64,000 nt of DNA, taken from contig NZ_JAAVTX010000002.1 in assembly GCF_012163145.1 (NCBI RefSeq), positions 248,001 through 312,000 of the forward strand. The letters are read 5' to 3'. Every line of letters starts with the position of its first letter. Positions within the stretch are counted from its first letter, which is position 1. The notes under the pieces are model-generated. The model saw only the letters and a list, made by a program, of their open reading frames with translations. It was not told where the DNA came from and ran no database searches. The DNA is from Falsiroseomonas frigidaquae (GTDB lineage Bacteria; Pseudomonadota; Alphaproteobacteria; Acetobacterales; Acetobacteraceae). The position numbers were made by a program, and so were the translations under genes. This document shows, in pieces, positions 54,165-63,242 of this stretch.

Positions 54165-54924
54165 TGCCGCTGCCTCCCTTGCCGGGGTTCTCGGGCATGC
54201 TGGGCGCACGGCCGCCCGGCCAGGCCGCCGCGCCGCCCAGCGAGGCCGCCGCGAGCGTCGTCGGCTTGGCGCCGCCGCTGTCGTTGTTGGCAGGCGGTGC
54301 CCAACCCGGGGCCTGCGCCGCCGTCTCCGGCCGCACGCCACCGCCCATCGGCGCGGTGTGATGCCCTGTGCCGGCGTAGCCCTGCCTGCCGCGGCGCGAT
54401 GCCTCGGCCGAGCTCTTGGCGAAGCGCGCCAGACCGAAGCCGGCGAGCACGGCGGCACCGAAGAAGGCGGCCGGCTGGCGGCGCGCCAGATCCTCGACGC
54501 GGCCGAGCAAGTCTGCCGGGCTGCTGTCACGCAGGGTGCGGCCCATGCCCTCGATCGCGGAAGCCGCCTCGTGCACGTAGCGCGCCATCACCGGGGATTG
54601 CTCGCCCAGCTTGTCGGCGGCGCCATGCACCGCTTCGGCGAAGCCCTCGGCCTGCTCGGCGCCGGCGCGCTTCTGCGCCTCCGCGAAACCTTCCGCGCGC
54701 TTGCGGGCCGCATCCAGCACCTCCGCACCCTCGGCCTTCACATCAGCCACGGCGCCGGCCGCCTCGCGACGGACGGTGCCGGAAACCTCGCCGGCCTGCG
54801 CCTTGGCTTCGTCCAGGGCGGCGCGGCCGTCCTCGGCGACGCGGTGCGTCGGGTCGGACCGGGTGGGGCTGTTCGGGTTCGGAGGGTTGCGGTCGGGGAA
54901 ACCGCCCTGTCTCGTGTCGCTCAT
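54154..54924 (-). CDS. Helix-rich stress-linked protein of unknown function
   Basis: 256 residues from ATG 54924. Residues about 30-140 are long Ala/Glu/Lys-rich helices of LEA-like or phasin-like character (RAALDEAKAQAGEVSGTVRR, AARKRAEGFAEAQKRAGAE). A hydrophobic stretch (PAAFFGAAVLAGFGLARFA, about 164-182) precedes a Gly/Pro/Ala-rich tail. No enzyme motif. First gene of the stress trio, reading from an EcfG-like promoter about 70 bp upstream. Confidence 0.8.
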   Translation of the reverse strand: MSDTRQGGFPDRNPPNPNSPTRSDPTHRVAEDGRAALDEAKAQAGEVSGTVRREAAGAVADVKAEGAEVLDAARKRAEGFAEAQKRAGAEQAEGFAEAVHGAADKLGEQSPVMARYVHEAASAIEGMGRTLRDSSPADLLGRVEDLARRQPAAFFGAAVLAGFGLARFAKSSAEASRRGRQGYAGTGHHTAPMGGGVRPETAAQAPGWAPPANNDSGGAKPTTLAAASLGGAAAWPGGRAPSMPENPGKGGSGNVL

Positions 54925-54992
54925 CTGGCTCACCTCACCTGCTGCTTCGCCGGCGCGCGGACCCATGCCCGCCGCCATGACGCTGCATCTCC

Positions 54993-55017
54993 AACAAAAG
55001 GCGGCCACAACTGTTCC
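54993..55017 (-). promoter_or_regulatory. EcfG (general stress sigma) promoter-like element
   Basis: On the minus strand GGAAC (55017-55013) is followed after 16 bp by TGTT (54996-54993). The alphaproteobacterial EcfG consensus is GGAAC-N16/17-CGTT, so this is one mismatch away. The distance to the start codon (54924) is about 70 bp, and the genes served are typical members of the general stress regulon. The plus-strand part of this 314-bp gap, up to the start at 55239, shows no such motif. Confidence 0.6.
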
Positions 55018-55238
55018 TTGCGATGGCGCAGCCTTCCGCTGCTTTCGCGAATGCGCCGCCTTTCGCCGCTTCACCGGAGGCGCCCCCGGCGCAGCGCCAC
55101 CGGCTGTCTGCTTCGGCTGCGCCCTCCGGCTGCCTGTCGCAGCACATGATGTTGATGCATGCTGGTCACGCCCGCGGAATGGCTTGGCACCCCCGCAGCC
55201 ACGTCGCGTTGCAGCCCATACAGCGGAGGAGGCGAGGA

Positions 55239-55628
55239 ATGTCCGACAGCAGTGGAGCGCCGCAGGCCAACCCGGCGCTCTCGGTGGCGATCACGCCGAT
55301 GCGGCGCACCGCCGAGGGCATCTGGGAAAGCGCCGAGCGCGACGGCGCGCAATTCTACCTGGTCGAACTTGTCCAGAATGGCGGCGAGGATGCGGAGGTG
55401 GTGGTGGAATGCCAGGACGCCCGCAGCGCAGCCCTTGCCGCCCGCGTGGTGGCGGCGACCGTCGCGGCGCTCGGGCTGGCCGATAGCAATGGGGACAGCA
55501 CCACCGTCAGCGCCTTCGACGACGAGACCGCGACGCTTCTGGCCGAGAACCCGACGCCCGAGGTGACCGCCCCGGCCGGTGAATGGGTCGAAGAGGATGC
55601 CGAGGAGCCGGGGAAACCGCTGCAGTAG
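55239..55628 (+). CDS. Small acidic protein of unknown function
   Basis: 129 residues from ATG 55239, with a strong ribosome site (GGAGGAGG). Very acidic C-terminal half (EWVEEDAEEPGKPLQ). The middle, QFYLVELVQNGGEDAEVVVEC, may be a small beta-hairpin fold. No known domain recognised. The stop codon TAG is the first three bases of the 31-bp tandem repeat array. No neighbour suggests a role. Confidence 0.7.
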   Translation: MSDSSGAPQANPALSVAITPMRRTAEGIWESAERDGAQFYLVELVQNGGEDAEVVVECQDARSAALAARVVAATVAALGLADSNGDSTTVSAFDDETATLLAENPTPEVTAPAGEWVEEDAEEPGKPLQ

Positions 55629-55742
55629 CGCCCGCCGAATGGCGCGCGCAGTTCGGTAGCGCCCGCCGAATGGCGTGCGCAGTCCGGTAGCGCCCGCCGA
55701 ATGGCGTGCGCAGTTCGGTGGCGCCCGCCGAATGGCGTGCGA
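55626..55742 (+). repeat. 31-bp tandem repeat array (3.7 copies)
   Basis: Units start at 55626, 55657, 55688 and 55719; the last is partial. Each contains CGCCCGCCGAATGGCG and ends with AGTTCGG or AGTCCGG. Differences between copies are single bases. A 5-bp inverted pair (TTCGG and CCGAA) crosses the unit junction. The first unit overlaps the stop codon of the upstream gene. Since 31 is not a multiple of three, it is not coding. Confidence 0.85.
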
Positions 55743-55787
55743 CGCCCGCGCCGAGATGGTATTGCGGCATCGGTACAAGGAAGTCCG

Positions 55788-58070
55788 ATGTCCGGCACAG
55801 AAACGGTCGAGCCCGACCTGCAGGCGCTGATCCGCCACATCCAGGAAAGCCGCGGGGTCGATTTCCGCGGCTACAAGAAGTCCAGCCTCCGCCGCCGCAT
55901 CCAGCGGCGGATGGAGGAGGTCGGCATCGACGGCTTCGCCGCCTACCACGCCTTCCTGGAAGCGCATCCGGATGAATTCCCGGCGCTGCTGAACACCGTG
56001 CTGATCAACGTAACCTCCTTCTTCCGCGATCCGGAGGCATGGGAGGCGCTGCGCTCCGATGTGGTGCCCAGGCTGGTGGAGCGCATCGGCGAAACCGGCC
56101 AGCTGCGGATCTGGAGCGTTGGCTGCGCCACCGGGGAGGAACCCTACAGCCTGGCGATGGCCTTCGCCGAGGTGCTGGGCCCGGATGCCTGCAACCGCCT
56201 GAAGATCTACGCCACCGACCTGGACGAGGACGCGCTGCGCACGGCCCGGCAGGCGACCTACACCCCGCGCGACGTGGAAGGCGTGCCGCCGGACCTGCTG
56301 GCGCGCTACTTCGACCGCACCCCGAACCACTACGTGCTGCAGCGCGAGCTGCGGAAATGCGTGATCTTCGGCCGCCACAACGTGGTGCATGATGCGCCGA
56401 TCATCCGCATCGACCTGCTGGTCTGCCGCAACCTGCTGATCTACCTGGAGACGGATACGCAGAACCAGGTCCTGCCGCGGCTGCACTATGCGCTGGCGGA
56501 TGACGGGTTGCTGTTCCTCGGCAAGGCGGAAACACAGCTCGCGCGGTCCCGGCTGTTCGAGGCAGTGGATCTGAAGCACCGTATCTTCCGCAAGGTGCCG
56601 CAGGGCTGGCGCCGCAGCCATGGCGGCAGCGTCACCTTCGCCGGCCCGCCGGCCACGCTGGGGCCCGGGCGCGCGCCCACCCTGCACCAGCGGCTGCTGG
56701 AGGCGCTCGCCGACGGTACCGCCCAGGCCTATCTGGCGGTGGACAATGATGGCGTGCTGGTCTTCGCCAACCCTGCCTCCCGCCGCCTTCTCGAAGTGGG
56801 CGAAGGCGATCTTGGGCGGCCTTTCCAGGACCTGGCGATCTCCTACAGGCCGGTGGAGCTGCGGAGCCGCATCGACGAAGCCTCCCGCAGCGGGCGGGCT
56901 GTACGGCTCGAACATCTCGAATACCAGCATCCCCCCGCCAGCCCGGTTCGCCTGACCATCGACGTCACGCCGCTGTTCGCGCGGGACGGCCTGCAATTCG
57001 CCACCCTGCTCGGCTTCTCCGACACTACCCGCGCCTGGACCCTGCAGCAGGAGCTGGAGGCGGCGCAGGAAAGCCTGGAGACGACCATCGAGGAGCTCCA
57101 ATCCGCCAATGAGGAGCTGGAGACCACCAACGAGGAACTGCAATCCACCAACGAGGAGCTAGAGACCACCAACGAGGAACTCCAGTCCACCAACGAGGAA
57201 CTGGAGACGATGAACGAGGAGCTGCGATCCACCAACGACGAGCTTGAGGCGGCGAATGAGGAGCTGCGCCTGCGGCAGGAGGAGACCACCGAGTTCCGCC
57301 GCCACATGGACGGCGTGCTCCGCAGCATGGATGCCGGCATCATCGTACTGGACCCGTCGCTGAAGGTGCGGTCCTGGAACCGTTGGAACGAGGCGGTCTG
57401 GGGCCTGCGGGCGGAGGAAGTGGTGGACCGGCAGGCGCTGGAGCTGGATATCGGCCTGCCGCTGGAACCGCTGCGGTCCGACATGCAGCGCGTACTGTCC
57501 GGCCAGGTGGACCATGCGGAGACGACGATCGCGGCGGTGGACCGGCGCGGCCGTGGCCTGAAATGCCGCGTGCGGATCTCCCCGCTGCTCTACGAGACAG
57601 CCGGGCCGCGCGGCGTCGTGCTGATCGTGGAGGACGTGACCGAAGCGCGGCAGGACCAGGATTACGCGCGCTACCTCGGCCGCATCCTCGGCCATTCGCT
57701 GAACGAGGTGTACTTCCTCGACCCGGAGACGCTGCGGTTCATCCTGGTCAATCGCGGCGGCGAACAGAAGCTGGGCCAGTCCATCGCGCAGCTTCGTCGC
57801 ATTCCCTTCACCGACCTGCTGGTGGGCGTGTCCTCCCTCGCCTTTCGCGCGATGCTGGCCCCGCTGCTGGCCGGCGAGGTGCAGGAACTGGTCGTCGAGG
57901 CGGTGCTGCATCGGACGGACGAGGCCGGCGGGCCGGCGGAACGCCCGGTGGAGATGTGCCTGCAGTATTTCGGTGACGAGATGCCGCCACTGCTCGTCGC
58001 GATCCTGCACGACATCGCGGACCGGCGCCGGCTGACGGGTGAGGCCGACCGGGTAGCGGCGCCGCCGTGA
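55788..58070 (+). CDS. CheR methyltransferase-PAS signalling protein
   Basis: 760 residues from ATG 55788 (AAGGAAG ribosome site). CheR domain (about 1-270): FRGYKKSSLRRRIQRRM, TSFFRDPEAWEAL, WSVGCATGEEPYSLAM (SAM-binding), YATDLDEDAL, DLLVCRNLLIYL. Two PAS-like modules follow (about 300-430 and 510-640), joined by a striking coiled coil with repeats of the type STNEELETTNEEL (57090-57269). A third, degenerate PAS lies near the C-terminus. This arrangement is that of CheR-PAS proteins partnering CheB-type esterases in stress or light signalling. CheB is encoded convergently downstream. Confidence 0.93.
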   Translation: MSGTETVEPDLQALIRHIQESRGVDFRGYKKSSLRRRIQRRMEEVGIDGFAAYHAFLEAHPDEFPALLNTVLINVTSFFRDPEAWEALRSDVVPRLVERIGETGQLRIWSVGCATGEEPYSLAMAFAEVLGPDACNRLKIYATDLDEDALRTARQATYTPRDVEGVPPDLLARYFDRTPNHYVLQRELRKCVIFGRHNVVHDAPIIRIDLLVCRNLLIYLETDTQNQVLPRLHYALADDGLLFLGKAETQLARSRLFEAVDLKHRIFRKVPQGWRRSHGGSVTFAGPPATLGPGRAPTLHQRLLEALADGTAQAYLAVDNDGVLVFANPASRRLLEVGEGDLGRPFQDLAISYRPVELRSRIDEASRSGRAVRLEHLEYQHPPASPVRLTIDVTPLFARDGLQFATLLGFSDTTRAWTLQQELEAAQESLETTIEELQSANEELETTNEELQSTNEELETTNEELQSTNEELETMNEELRSTNDELEAANEELRLRQEETTEFRRHMDGVLRSMDAGIIVLDPSLKVRSWNRWNEAVWGLRAEEVVDRQALELDIGLPLEPLRSDMQRVLSGQVDHAETTIAAVDRRGRGLKCRVRISPLLYETAGPRGVVLIVEDVTEARQDQDYARYLGRILGHSLNEVYFLDPETLRFILVNRGGEQKLGQSIAQLRRIPFTDLLVGVSSLAFRAMLAPLLAGEVQELVVEAVLHRTDEAGGPAERPVEMCLQYFGDEMPPLLVAILHDIADRRRLTGEADRVAAPP
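57090..57269 (+). repeat. Heptad repeat (7-residue, 21-bp) segment in the CheR-PAS gene
   Basis: About eight heptads of the form (S/T)xNEEL(E/Q) run in one continuous coiled coil between the two PAS regions. The DNA is also repetitive with a 42-bp period (alternating ETTNEELQ and STNEELE). Such a segment is a known family trait of CheR/PAS signalling proteins. Confidence 0.8.
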
Positions 58071-58106
58071 AACCGGCGGCTGCGCTCGCCAGACTCCGTT
58101 GACTCC

Positions 58107-58123
58107 AGCGCAGGAAATGCGCT
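58107..58123. terminator. Hairpin between convergent cheR-PAS and cheB genes
   Basis: AGCGCA (58107-58112), loop GGAAA, TGCGCT (58118-58123), in the 83-bp gap between the convergent genes. There is no T-run. It may serve both genes. Confidence 0.45.
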
Positions 58124-58153
58124 CCCACTGAACCACTCATCACGGCGTTTGCG

Positions 58154-59188
58154 CTAGGCTGGCATGGCAGGCGCCTCGGTCGGTGGCTCGTCTTCCGTCT
58201 GCCGCAGCATGTCCATCGCATCGCTGATCAACACGGCGGCACGCGCTGCCTCCTCCGCCGCCCGCTGCCAGCGTTGCGAGGCATGGCGCATGCCGCGCGC
58301 CTCCGCCTGATGCTGCATCCGCAGGAACAGTTGCTGCCTGTCGTGATGCGTGCGGATCGCAACCGAAAGCGCTTCCTCCAATGCTTCCTGCTGTGTCAGC
58401 GCCAGGGTCTCGGCGCCGTAGGCATGGCCGATCTGGCACCGGAAGCGCGGCACCTTCTTGTCCTCGATCTCGTTCAGCACGCCGCCACAGGCGGGGCAGC
58501 TCATCCGGCTCGGCTGGCCAATGGTGGTCGTGTTCGGCGGCATGGCGGCGAACTCCTGGCGCGAGATGCGGACCTCGGCGCTCAGCCGCGGTGGCACCGG
58601 GGGGGCGGCGCCGGCTGGGCTCTGGGCCAGCCGGTCAAGCAGGGCCGGCAGCTCGATGGCCGGCAGGCAATGGTCGGGGCTGTCGCCGAACAGGGCGTTG
58701 CGCGGCATGTCGGGCCATGTGGCATCCGCCGGGTCCTGCACGACGCTGATGCCGCCGCAGGCCTTGATGGCGATGAGCCCCGCGGTGCCGTCATCCAGCA
58801 GGCCACTCAGCACCACGCCGATCACGCGCGGCCCGCATGCCACCGCGGCGGAGCGGAACAGTACGTCGATCGCGGGGCGGGAACGATTTTCCTGCGGGCC
58901 GCGGCTCAGGGCCATGTGCTGCCCGTCCGGCGCCACCAGCAGATGCCGGTCCGGCGGCGCCACGCTGATGGTGCCGACCCGCAGCGGCGCGCCATGCACC
59001 GCCTGCTTCGCCGGCAACGGCCCGGCACGGTCGAGGATATGCGCCATGGCGCTATTCGCATTCGGCGAGATATGCTGCACCACGAGCACCGCCGCGGGCA
59101 GGTTCGCGCTCAGGCGGCCGCACAGCGCCACCAGCGTGTCCACACCTCCGGCGGATGCGCCCAGGACGATCACGTTGTGATTTACCAT
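58154..59188 (-). CDS. CheB-type protein-glutamate methylesterase (no receiver domain)
   Basis: 344 residues from ATG 59188 (AGGAG 6 bp upstream). The CheB catalytic domain starts at once: NVIVLGASAGGVDTL (active-site Ser), VQHISPNANSAMAHIL (His), and VVLSGLLDDGTAGLIAIKACGG (Asp). There is no N-terminal receiver domain. A C-terminal extension (about 215-344) has a zinc-ribbon-like CPACGG...CQIGHAY pair of motifs and a helical tail, a form known in stress-type CheB proteins. It pairs with the CheR-PAS protein and is divergent from the histidine kinase gene. Confidence 0.92.
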   Translation of the reverse strand: MVNHNVIVLGASAGGVDTLVALCGRLSANLPAAVLVVQHISPNANSAMAHILDRAGPLPAKQAVHGAPLRVGTISVAPPDRHLLVAPDGQHMALSRGPQENRSRPAIDVLFRSAAVACGPRVIGVVLSGLLDDGTAGLIAIKACGGISVVQDPADATWPDMPRNALFGDSPDHCLPAIELPALLDRLAQSPAGAAPPVPPRLSAEVRISRQEFAAMPPNTTTIGQPSRMSCPACGGVLNEIEDKKVPRFRCQIGHAYGAETLALTQQEALEEALSVAIRTHHDRQQLFLRMQHQAEARGMRHASQRWQRAAEEAARAAVLISDAMDMLRQTEDEPPTEAPAMPA

Positions 59189-59348
59189 CGATCGCTCCTG
59201 CCTTATCGTTTCGACGTGCAGCCAAGTTTCCCACGCAGGCAACTTCGCGGGAGGATGCGCCTTCAGGCCTTCAAATGCCGCTTTGAAACGCAGATGCGGC
59301 GGCAAAGTCGCCCAGGCCACACGGCCCGGCAACATGTATAGGGTAGGC

Positions 59349-61373
59349 ATGGCACAGCCGGATGAAGATCTCGGAGAGCGGGCCCGCCTGGCCGGGGAAA
59401 GCGAACAGTTGCGCGTGGCGCTGGAGGACGCGCAACAGGAAGCGGCCACCCTGGCCGAGGACTGCGCCCGCCTGGTGGCGGAGCTGGCGGTCCGCACCCG
59501 CAGGCTGCGCGAGGTGGAGTCCAGGCTGACAGAGCGGGAAGCTGCAGCCGCCACTGCGCAGGCCAAGCTGCGCCCACAGCCTCACAAGCTGCCGGGCAAC
59601 GGCGACACGTCCGATACCGCCGAGAGCCTGCGCGTGGCATTGGAGGAACTGCACGTCATCGCGGAGGAGCTGGAGGAGGCGAATACCGCGCTGGCCGACA
59701 ACAATGCGGAGCTGGAGGAACGGGTCGAGGCGCGCACCGCCGAACTGGCCGCCATCAATGCCCGGCTGCGCGACAGCGAGGAAAGCCTGCGCCTGGCACA
59801 GCGCTATGCCGGCGCGGGGACTTGGGACTGGGACATCCGTCGCAACAACATCGTCTGGTCCGCGGAATACTTCGACCTCTATGGCCTGGACCCTGCGGTC
59901 ATGCGTCCTTCCTACGCCGCCTGGGTCGAATCGGTGGTGCCGGAGGACCGTGCGGCGGCGGAGGCGGCGTTGCGCGACTGCGTCGCGAATTGCGCGCCGG
60001 AATTTTCGGTCGAGTATCGCATCCGGCATCCCCGCCACGGGCTGCGCTGGCTTGCCGGCCGCGGCCGGCTGGTCTGCGACGAGCAGGGCAAGCCGCTCCG
60101 GCTGATCGGGCTCAACATCGACATCACGGAACGCAAGCAGTCGGAGCTGGCGCTGAAGGATGCCAACCAGGACCTGCGGCGGGAGGTGGAACAGGAAGTC
60201 CGCGCCCGCGAGGCCGCCCAGGCCCGCCTGTTCCAGACGATGAAGCTGGAGGCGCTGGGCCAGCTGACCGGCGGCGTGGCGCATGACTTCAACAACCTGC
60301 TCTCCGTCATCACCAGCGGCATCGCCCTGCTCCGCACCACGGAGGACCCGGCCCGGCGGGAGAAGCTGGTGGAGGCGATGGGCCAGGCCGCGAAGCGTGG
60401 CGCGGAACTGACGCGTCGCCTGCTGAGCTTCGCCCGGCGCCAGACTCTGAAGCCGCAGCCGCTCGACCTGCAGCTGTGGCTTGAGGAGATGCGGGAATTG
60501 CTGGCCCGCACGCTGCGCGGCGACATCACCATCGGCATCCACGCCGCACCGGACATCTGGCCCGTGCTGGTGGATGCGGCGGAGCTGGAACTGGCGCTGC
60601 TGAACCTTGGCGTGAATGCGCGCGATGCGATGCCGCGCGGCGGCACGCTGCGCCTGATGGCGACGAATGTGACGATCGGCCAGGGCGACGTGGAACTGGC
60701 ACCGGGCGACTACGTCGAGATTGCGTTGTCCGATACCGGCATCGGCATGACGCCGGACGTTCTGGCGCGGGTCTTCGAGCCTTTCTACACCACCAAGGAG
60801 GCCGGCCGCGGCACCGGCCTCGGCCTGGCGCAGGTCTATGGCTTCGTGCGGCAGAGCAACGGCGCGGCGCGCATCCGCAGCGAGACGGGCGGCGGCACCA
60901 CGGTGACGCTGCTGCTGCCGCGCTCCCTCGGCGTTCCCACCACGCCACAGGCGGCGGAGAATCTACTCCAGCCGACGAGCGGCATGGCACCGCTGCGCCT
61001 GCTGCTGGTGGAGGATGATACGGATGTGGGCGACCTGACGGAGGAAGTGCTGCGCCACCTGGGCCACACCGTCAGCCGGGTGGATTCGGCGCAGGCGGCG
61101 CTTTCGGTGCTGAAGCAGGGGCTGCAGGTGGATCTGGTGATGACGGATGTGGTGATGCCGGGTGGCCAGGATGGGCTGGACCTCGCGCGCACCCTGCGGT
61201 CACAGCGGCCCGAATTGCCGATCGTGCTATGCAGCGGCTTCAGCGGCGCACCCCTGCGCGTGGCCGCAGCCGGCCTGCCGCTGCTGCGGAAGCCCTTCGG
61301 GCTGGAGGAACTGCGCGGCGCCCTCTCCGCCGCGATCGAGGGGCACCGGCCGCCGGAGATGCGGGCCTCCTGA
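59349..61373 (+). CDS. PAS hybrid histidine kinase with C-terminal receiver
   Basis: 674 residues from ATG 59349; upstream in-frame ATGs at 59334 and 59283 are possible. N-terminal coiled coil (about 10-60), second coiled coil, then a PAS/PAC domain (about 160-270, FSVEYRIRHPRHGLRWLAGRG). Phosphoacceptor GGVAHDFNNLL at about 312-322, ATPase N-box LNLGVNARDAM, G1 DTGIGM and G2 GRGTGLGLAQVYGF. A receiver domain (about 550-670) has LLLVEDD, acceptor Asp in VMTDVVMPG and Lys in LRKPFG. No membrane segment, so it is a cytoplasmic sensor. With CheR-PAS and CheB it forms a signalling block. Confidence 0.93.
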   Translation: MAQPDEDLGERARLAGESEQLRVALEDAQQEAATLAEDCARLVAELAVRTRRLREVESRLTEREAAAATAQAKLRPQPHKLPGNGDTSDTAESLRVALEELHVIAEELEEANTALADNNAELEERVEARTAELAAINARLRDSEESLRLAQRYAGAGTWDWDIRRNNIVWSAEYFDLYGLDPAVMRPSYAAWVESVVPEDRAAAEAALRDCVANCAPEFSVEYRIRHPRHGLRWLAGRGRLVCDEQGKPLRLIGLNIDITERKQSELALKDANQDLRREVEQEVRAREAAQARLFQTMKLEALGQLTGGVAHDFNNLLSVITSGIALLRTTEDPARREKLVEAMGQAAKRGAELTRRLLSFARRQTLKPQPLDLQLWLEEMRELLARTLRGDITIGIHAAPDIWPVLVDAAELELALLNLGVNARDAMPRGGTLRLMATNVTIGQGDVELAPGDYVEIALSDTGIGMTPDVLARVFEPFYTTKEAGRGTGLGLAQVYGFVRQSNGAARIRSETGGGTTVTLLLPRSLGVPTTPQAAENLLQPTSGMAPLRLLLVEDDTDVGDLTEEVLRHLGHTVSRVDSAQAALSVLKQGLQVDLVMTDVVMPGGQDGLDLARTLRSQRPELPIVLCSGFSGAPLRVAAAGLPLLRKPFGLEELRGALSAAIEGHRPPEMRAS

Positions 61374-61386
61374 ACGGATGCCCTCG

Positions 61387-61402
61387 CCGGCCGGGCCGCC
61401 GG
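61387..61402. terminator. Weak GC hairpin between convergent genes
   Basis: CCGGC (61387-61391), loop of 6 nt, GCCGG (61398-61402), in the 31-bp gap between the histidine kinase gene and the convergent membrane protein gene. Short stem, no T-run. Confidence 0.3.
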
Positions 61403-61404
61403 AG

Positions 61405-61977
61405 TCAGAAAGCGGCGCGAAAATCGTCCGGCACGACGAAGTCCCGCGCCGCGCCACGTGCCCGCGCCAGGCCTTGCGGAAAGCCGCTGCGGTCACCGGG
61501 CCGGGCGGCGGTGTTGGGCGCGATCCGGCGCAGCGGGCGCGCCTGTTCCCGTCCGTGCCGCGCCTTCAGCGCCTGGTCGGCCAGGATGTCCAGCATCGTC
61601 ACGCCGGCCACCATCGCCAGCGCCAGCATCACATTGTCCCGCTTCGGATTGCCCGGGCGCAGCGCCGCGATCAGCGTGGCAGCATCCACCGCATCCCCCA
61701 CCATGCGGCTGCGCAGGCCGACGGACGGGTCCACGGACAAGGCCAGCACGCCCGAGGCAACCTCCCGCGCGCCATAGGCCCGCATCAGGCCTTCCTGGCC
61801 GCGCATGCCCAGGGCACGGGTCATCCGCCGTGGCGCCAGCATCTGCGCCACGCCCAGGCCGATGCTGAACCAGCCCAGCGCCCGCGCCAGCCGGTCCGCG
61901 GCGCCGAGCGAGCCGGGGCCACGGCGCAGGATGCGCGGGTCGCCCTTCTGGCGGGACATGTTCGCGATCATGCTCAT
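61405..61977 (-). CDS. Small membrane protein coupled to a Zn-alcohol dehydrogenase
   Basis: 190 residues from ATG 61977, overlapping the dehydrogenase stop (ATGA). Three to four hydrophobic helices (about 32-50, 90-105, 112-132), with the pattern [28 protein letters not shown] and [15 protein letters not shown], as in the N-terminal region of proteins annotated as cyclase/dehydrase next to such dehydrogenases in proteobacteria. The usual SRPBCC C-terminal domain is missing here. Function unknown. Confidence 0.75.
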   Translation of the reverse strand: MSMIANMSRQKGDPRILRRGPGSLGAADRLARALGWFSIGLGVAQMLAPRRMTRALGMRGQEGLMRAYGAREVASGVLALSVDPSVGLRSRMVGDAVDAATLIAALRPGNPKRDNVMLALAMVAGVTMLDILADQALKARHGREQARPLRRIAPNTAARPGDRSGFPQGLARARGAARDFVVPDDFRAAF

Positions 61978-63149
61978 GGCTTCAGCACCACCTTGATGCA
62001 GCCGTCCTGCTTGTTGCGGAAGATATTGTACATCTCCGGTCCATCCTGCAGCCCCACGGTGTGGGTGATGACGAAGGACGGATCGATCTGGCCTTCCTCG
62101 ATGCGGCGCAGCAGGTCCTCCGTCCATCGCTTCACATGCGTCTGGCCGGTACGGATGGTCAGTCCCTTGTTCATCACCAGGCCCATCGGCAGCTTGTCCA
62201 CCAGTCCGGAATAGACACCGGGGACGGAGAGGATGCCGGCGGGGCGGCAGACATAGATCATCTCCCGCAGCACATGCGGGCGGTCATTCTCCAGCATCAC
62301 CACCTGCTTGGCGCGGTCCAGCAGCGTGTCCGGCTGGCCGATGCCGACATGACTTTCCATGCCGACGGCATCGATGCATTTATCCGGCCCCTTGCCGCCG
62401 GTCAGCTCATTCAGCCGCTCGATCACGCTTTCTTCTTCGAAGTTGATCGTGATGGCGCCGCCGGCGGCGGCCATGCCGAGCCGTTCGGGCAAGCGGTCGA
62501 TGGCGATGACCTGCTTCGCGCCGAGCAGCACGGCGCTGCGGATCGCCATCTGCCCGACCGGGCCGCAACCCCAGATCGCCACCGTGTCGTCCGGCTTGAT
62601 GTCGCATTGCACCGCGGCCTGCCAGCCGGTCGGCAGGATGTCGGACAGGAACAGCACCTGTTCGTCCGTCAGCCCGTCCGGCACCTTGATATGCGTCTGG
62701 TCGGCATAGGGCACGCGCAGATATTCGGCCTGGCCGCCGGGATAGCCGCCGGTCAGGCCGCTATAGCCGAACAGGCCGGCGCCGGCATGGCCGAAGACCT
62801 TGTCCGCCATCTCCTTGTTGCGGTTGGTGGTCTCGCAGACCGACCAGTTGCCGCGCCTGCACTGCTCGCAGGTTCCGCAGGTGATGGTGAAGGGCACCAC
62901 GATGCGGTCGCCCTTTTTCAGGCTGCCCTTCGCGGCGGAACCGACCTCCACCACCTCGCCCATCGTCTCATGGCCCATGATGTCGCCGGGCTTCATGGCG
63001 GGGATCAGGTTGTGGAACAGGTGCAGGTCCGATCCGCAGATCGCGCAGCTCGTCACCTTGATGATGGCGTCGCGCGGATCCTCGATGGTGGGATCGCTGA
63101 CCGTGTCGCAGCGAATGTCTTCCTTGCCGTGCCAGACCAGCGCCCGCAT
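61974..63149 (-). CDS. Zinc-dependent alcohol dehydrogenase (formaldehyde-dehydrogenase-like)
   Basis: 391 residues from ATG 63149 (AAGGGG 8 bp upstream). Catalytic zinc ligands: Cys in [14 protein letters not shown] and His in GHETMGEV. Structural zinc cluster [18 protein letters not shown]-binding fold [14 protein letters not shown] with acidic ID after beta-2. The long insert and sequence style place it with the glutathione-independent formaldehyde/alcohol dehydrogenases. The substrate is not decidable. First gene of a two-gene operon with the membrane protein. Confidence 0.92.
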   Translation of the reverse strand: MRALVWHGKEDIRCDTVSDPTIEDPRDAIIKVTSCAICGSDLHLFHNLIPAMKPGDIMGHETMGEVVEVGSAAKGSLKKGDRIVVPFTITCGTCEQCRRGNWSVCETTNRNKEMADKVFGHAGAGLFGYSGLTGGYPGGQAEYLRVPYADQTHIKVPDGLTDEQVLFLSDILPTGWQAAVQCDIKPDDTVAIWGCGPVGQMAIRSAVLLGAKQVIAIDRLPERLGMAAAGGAITINFEEESVIERLNELTGGKGPDKCIDAVGMESHVGIGQPDTLLDRAKQVVMLENDRPHVLREMIYVCRPAGILSVPGVYSGLVDKLPMGLVMNKGLTIRTGQTHVKRWTEDLLRRIEEGQIDPSFVITHTVGLQDGPEMYNIFRNKQDGCIKVVLKP

Positions 63150-63242
63150 CCGCGTCACCCCTTCAAGATGTGGCTTGAATGCGGGATGGGGTTGCGGGTT
63201 CGGCACCGCCGCGGTCACGCTGCCGCGCTTTCGGCCACGCAA

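Noticed and set aside
55626-55742. Possible CRISPR array
   Set aside because: The 31-bp units follow each other with no spacers and no cas genes are nearby; it is a simple tandem repeat.
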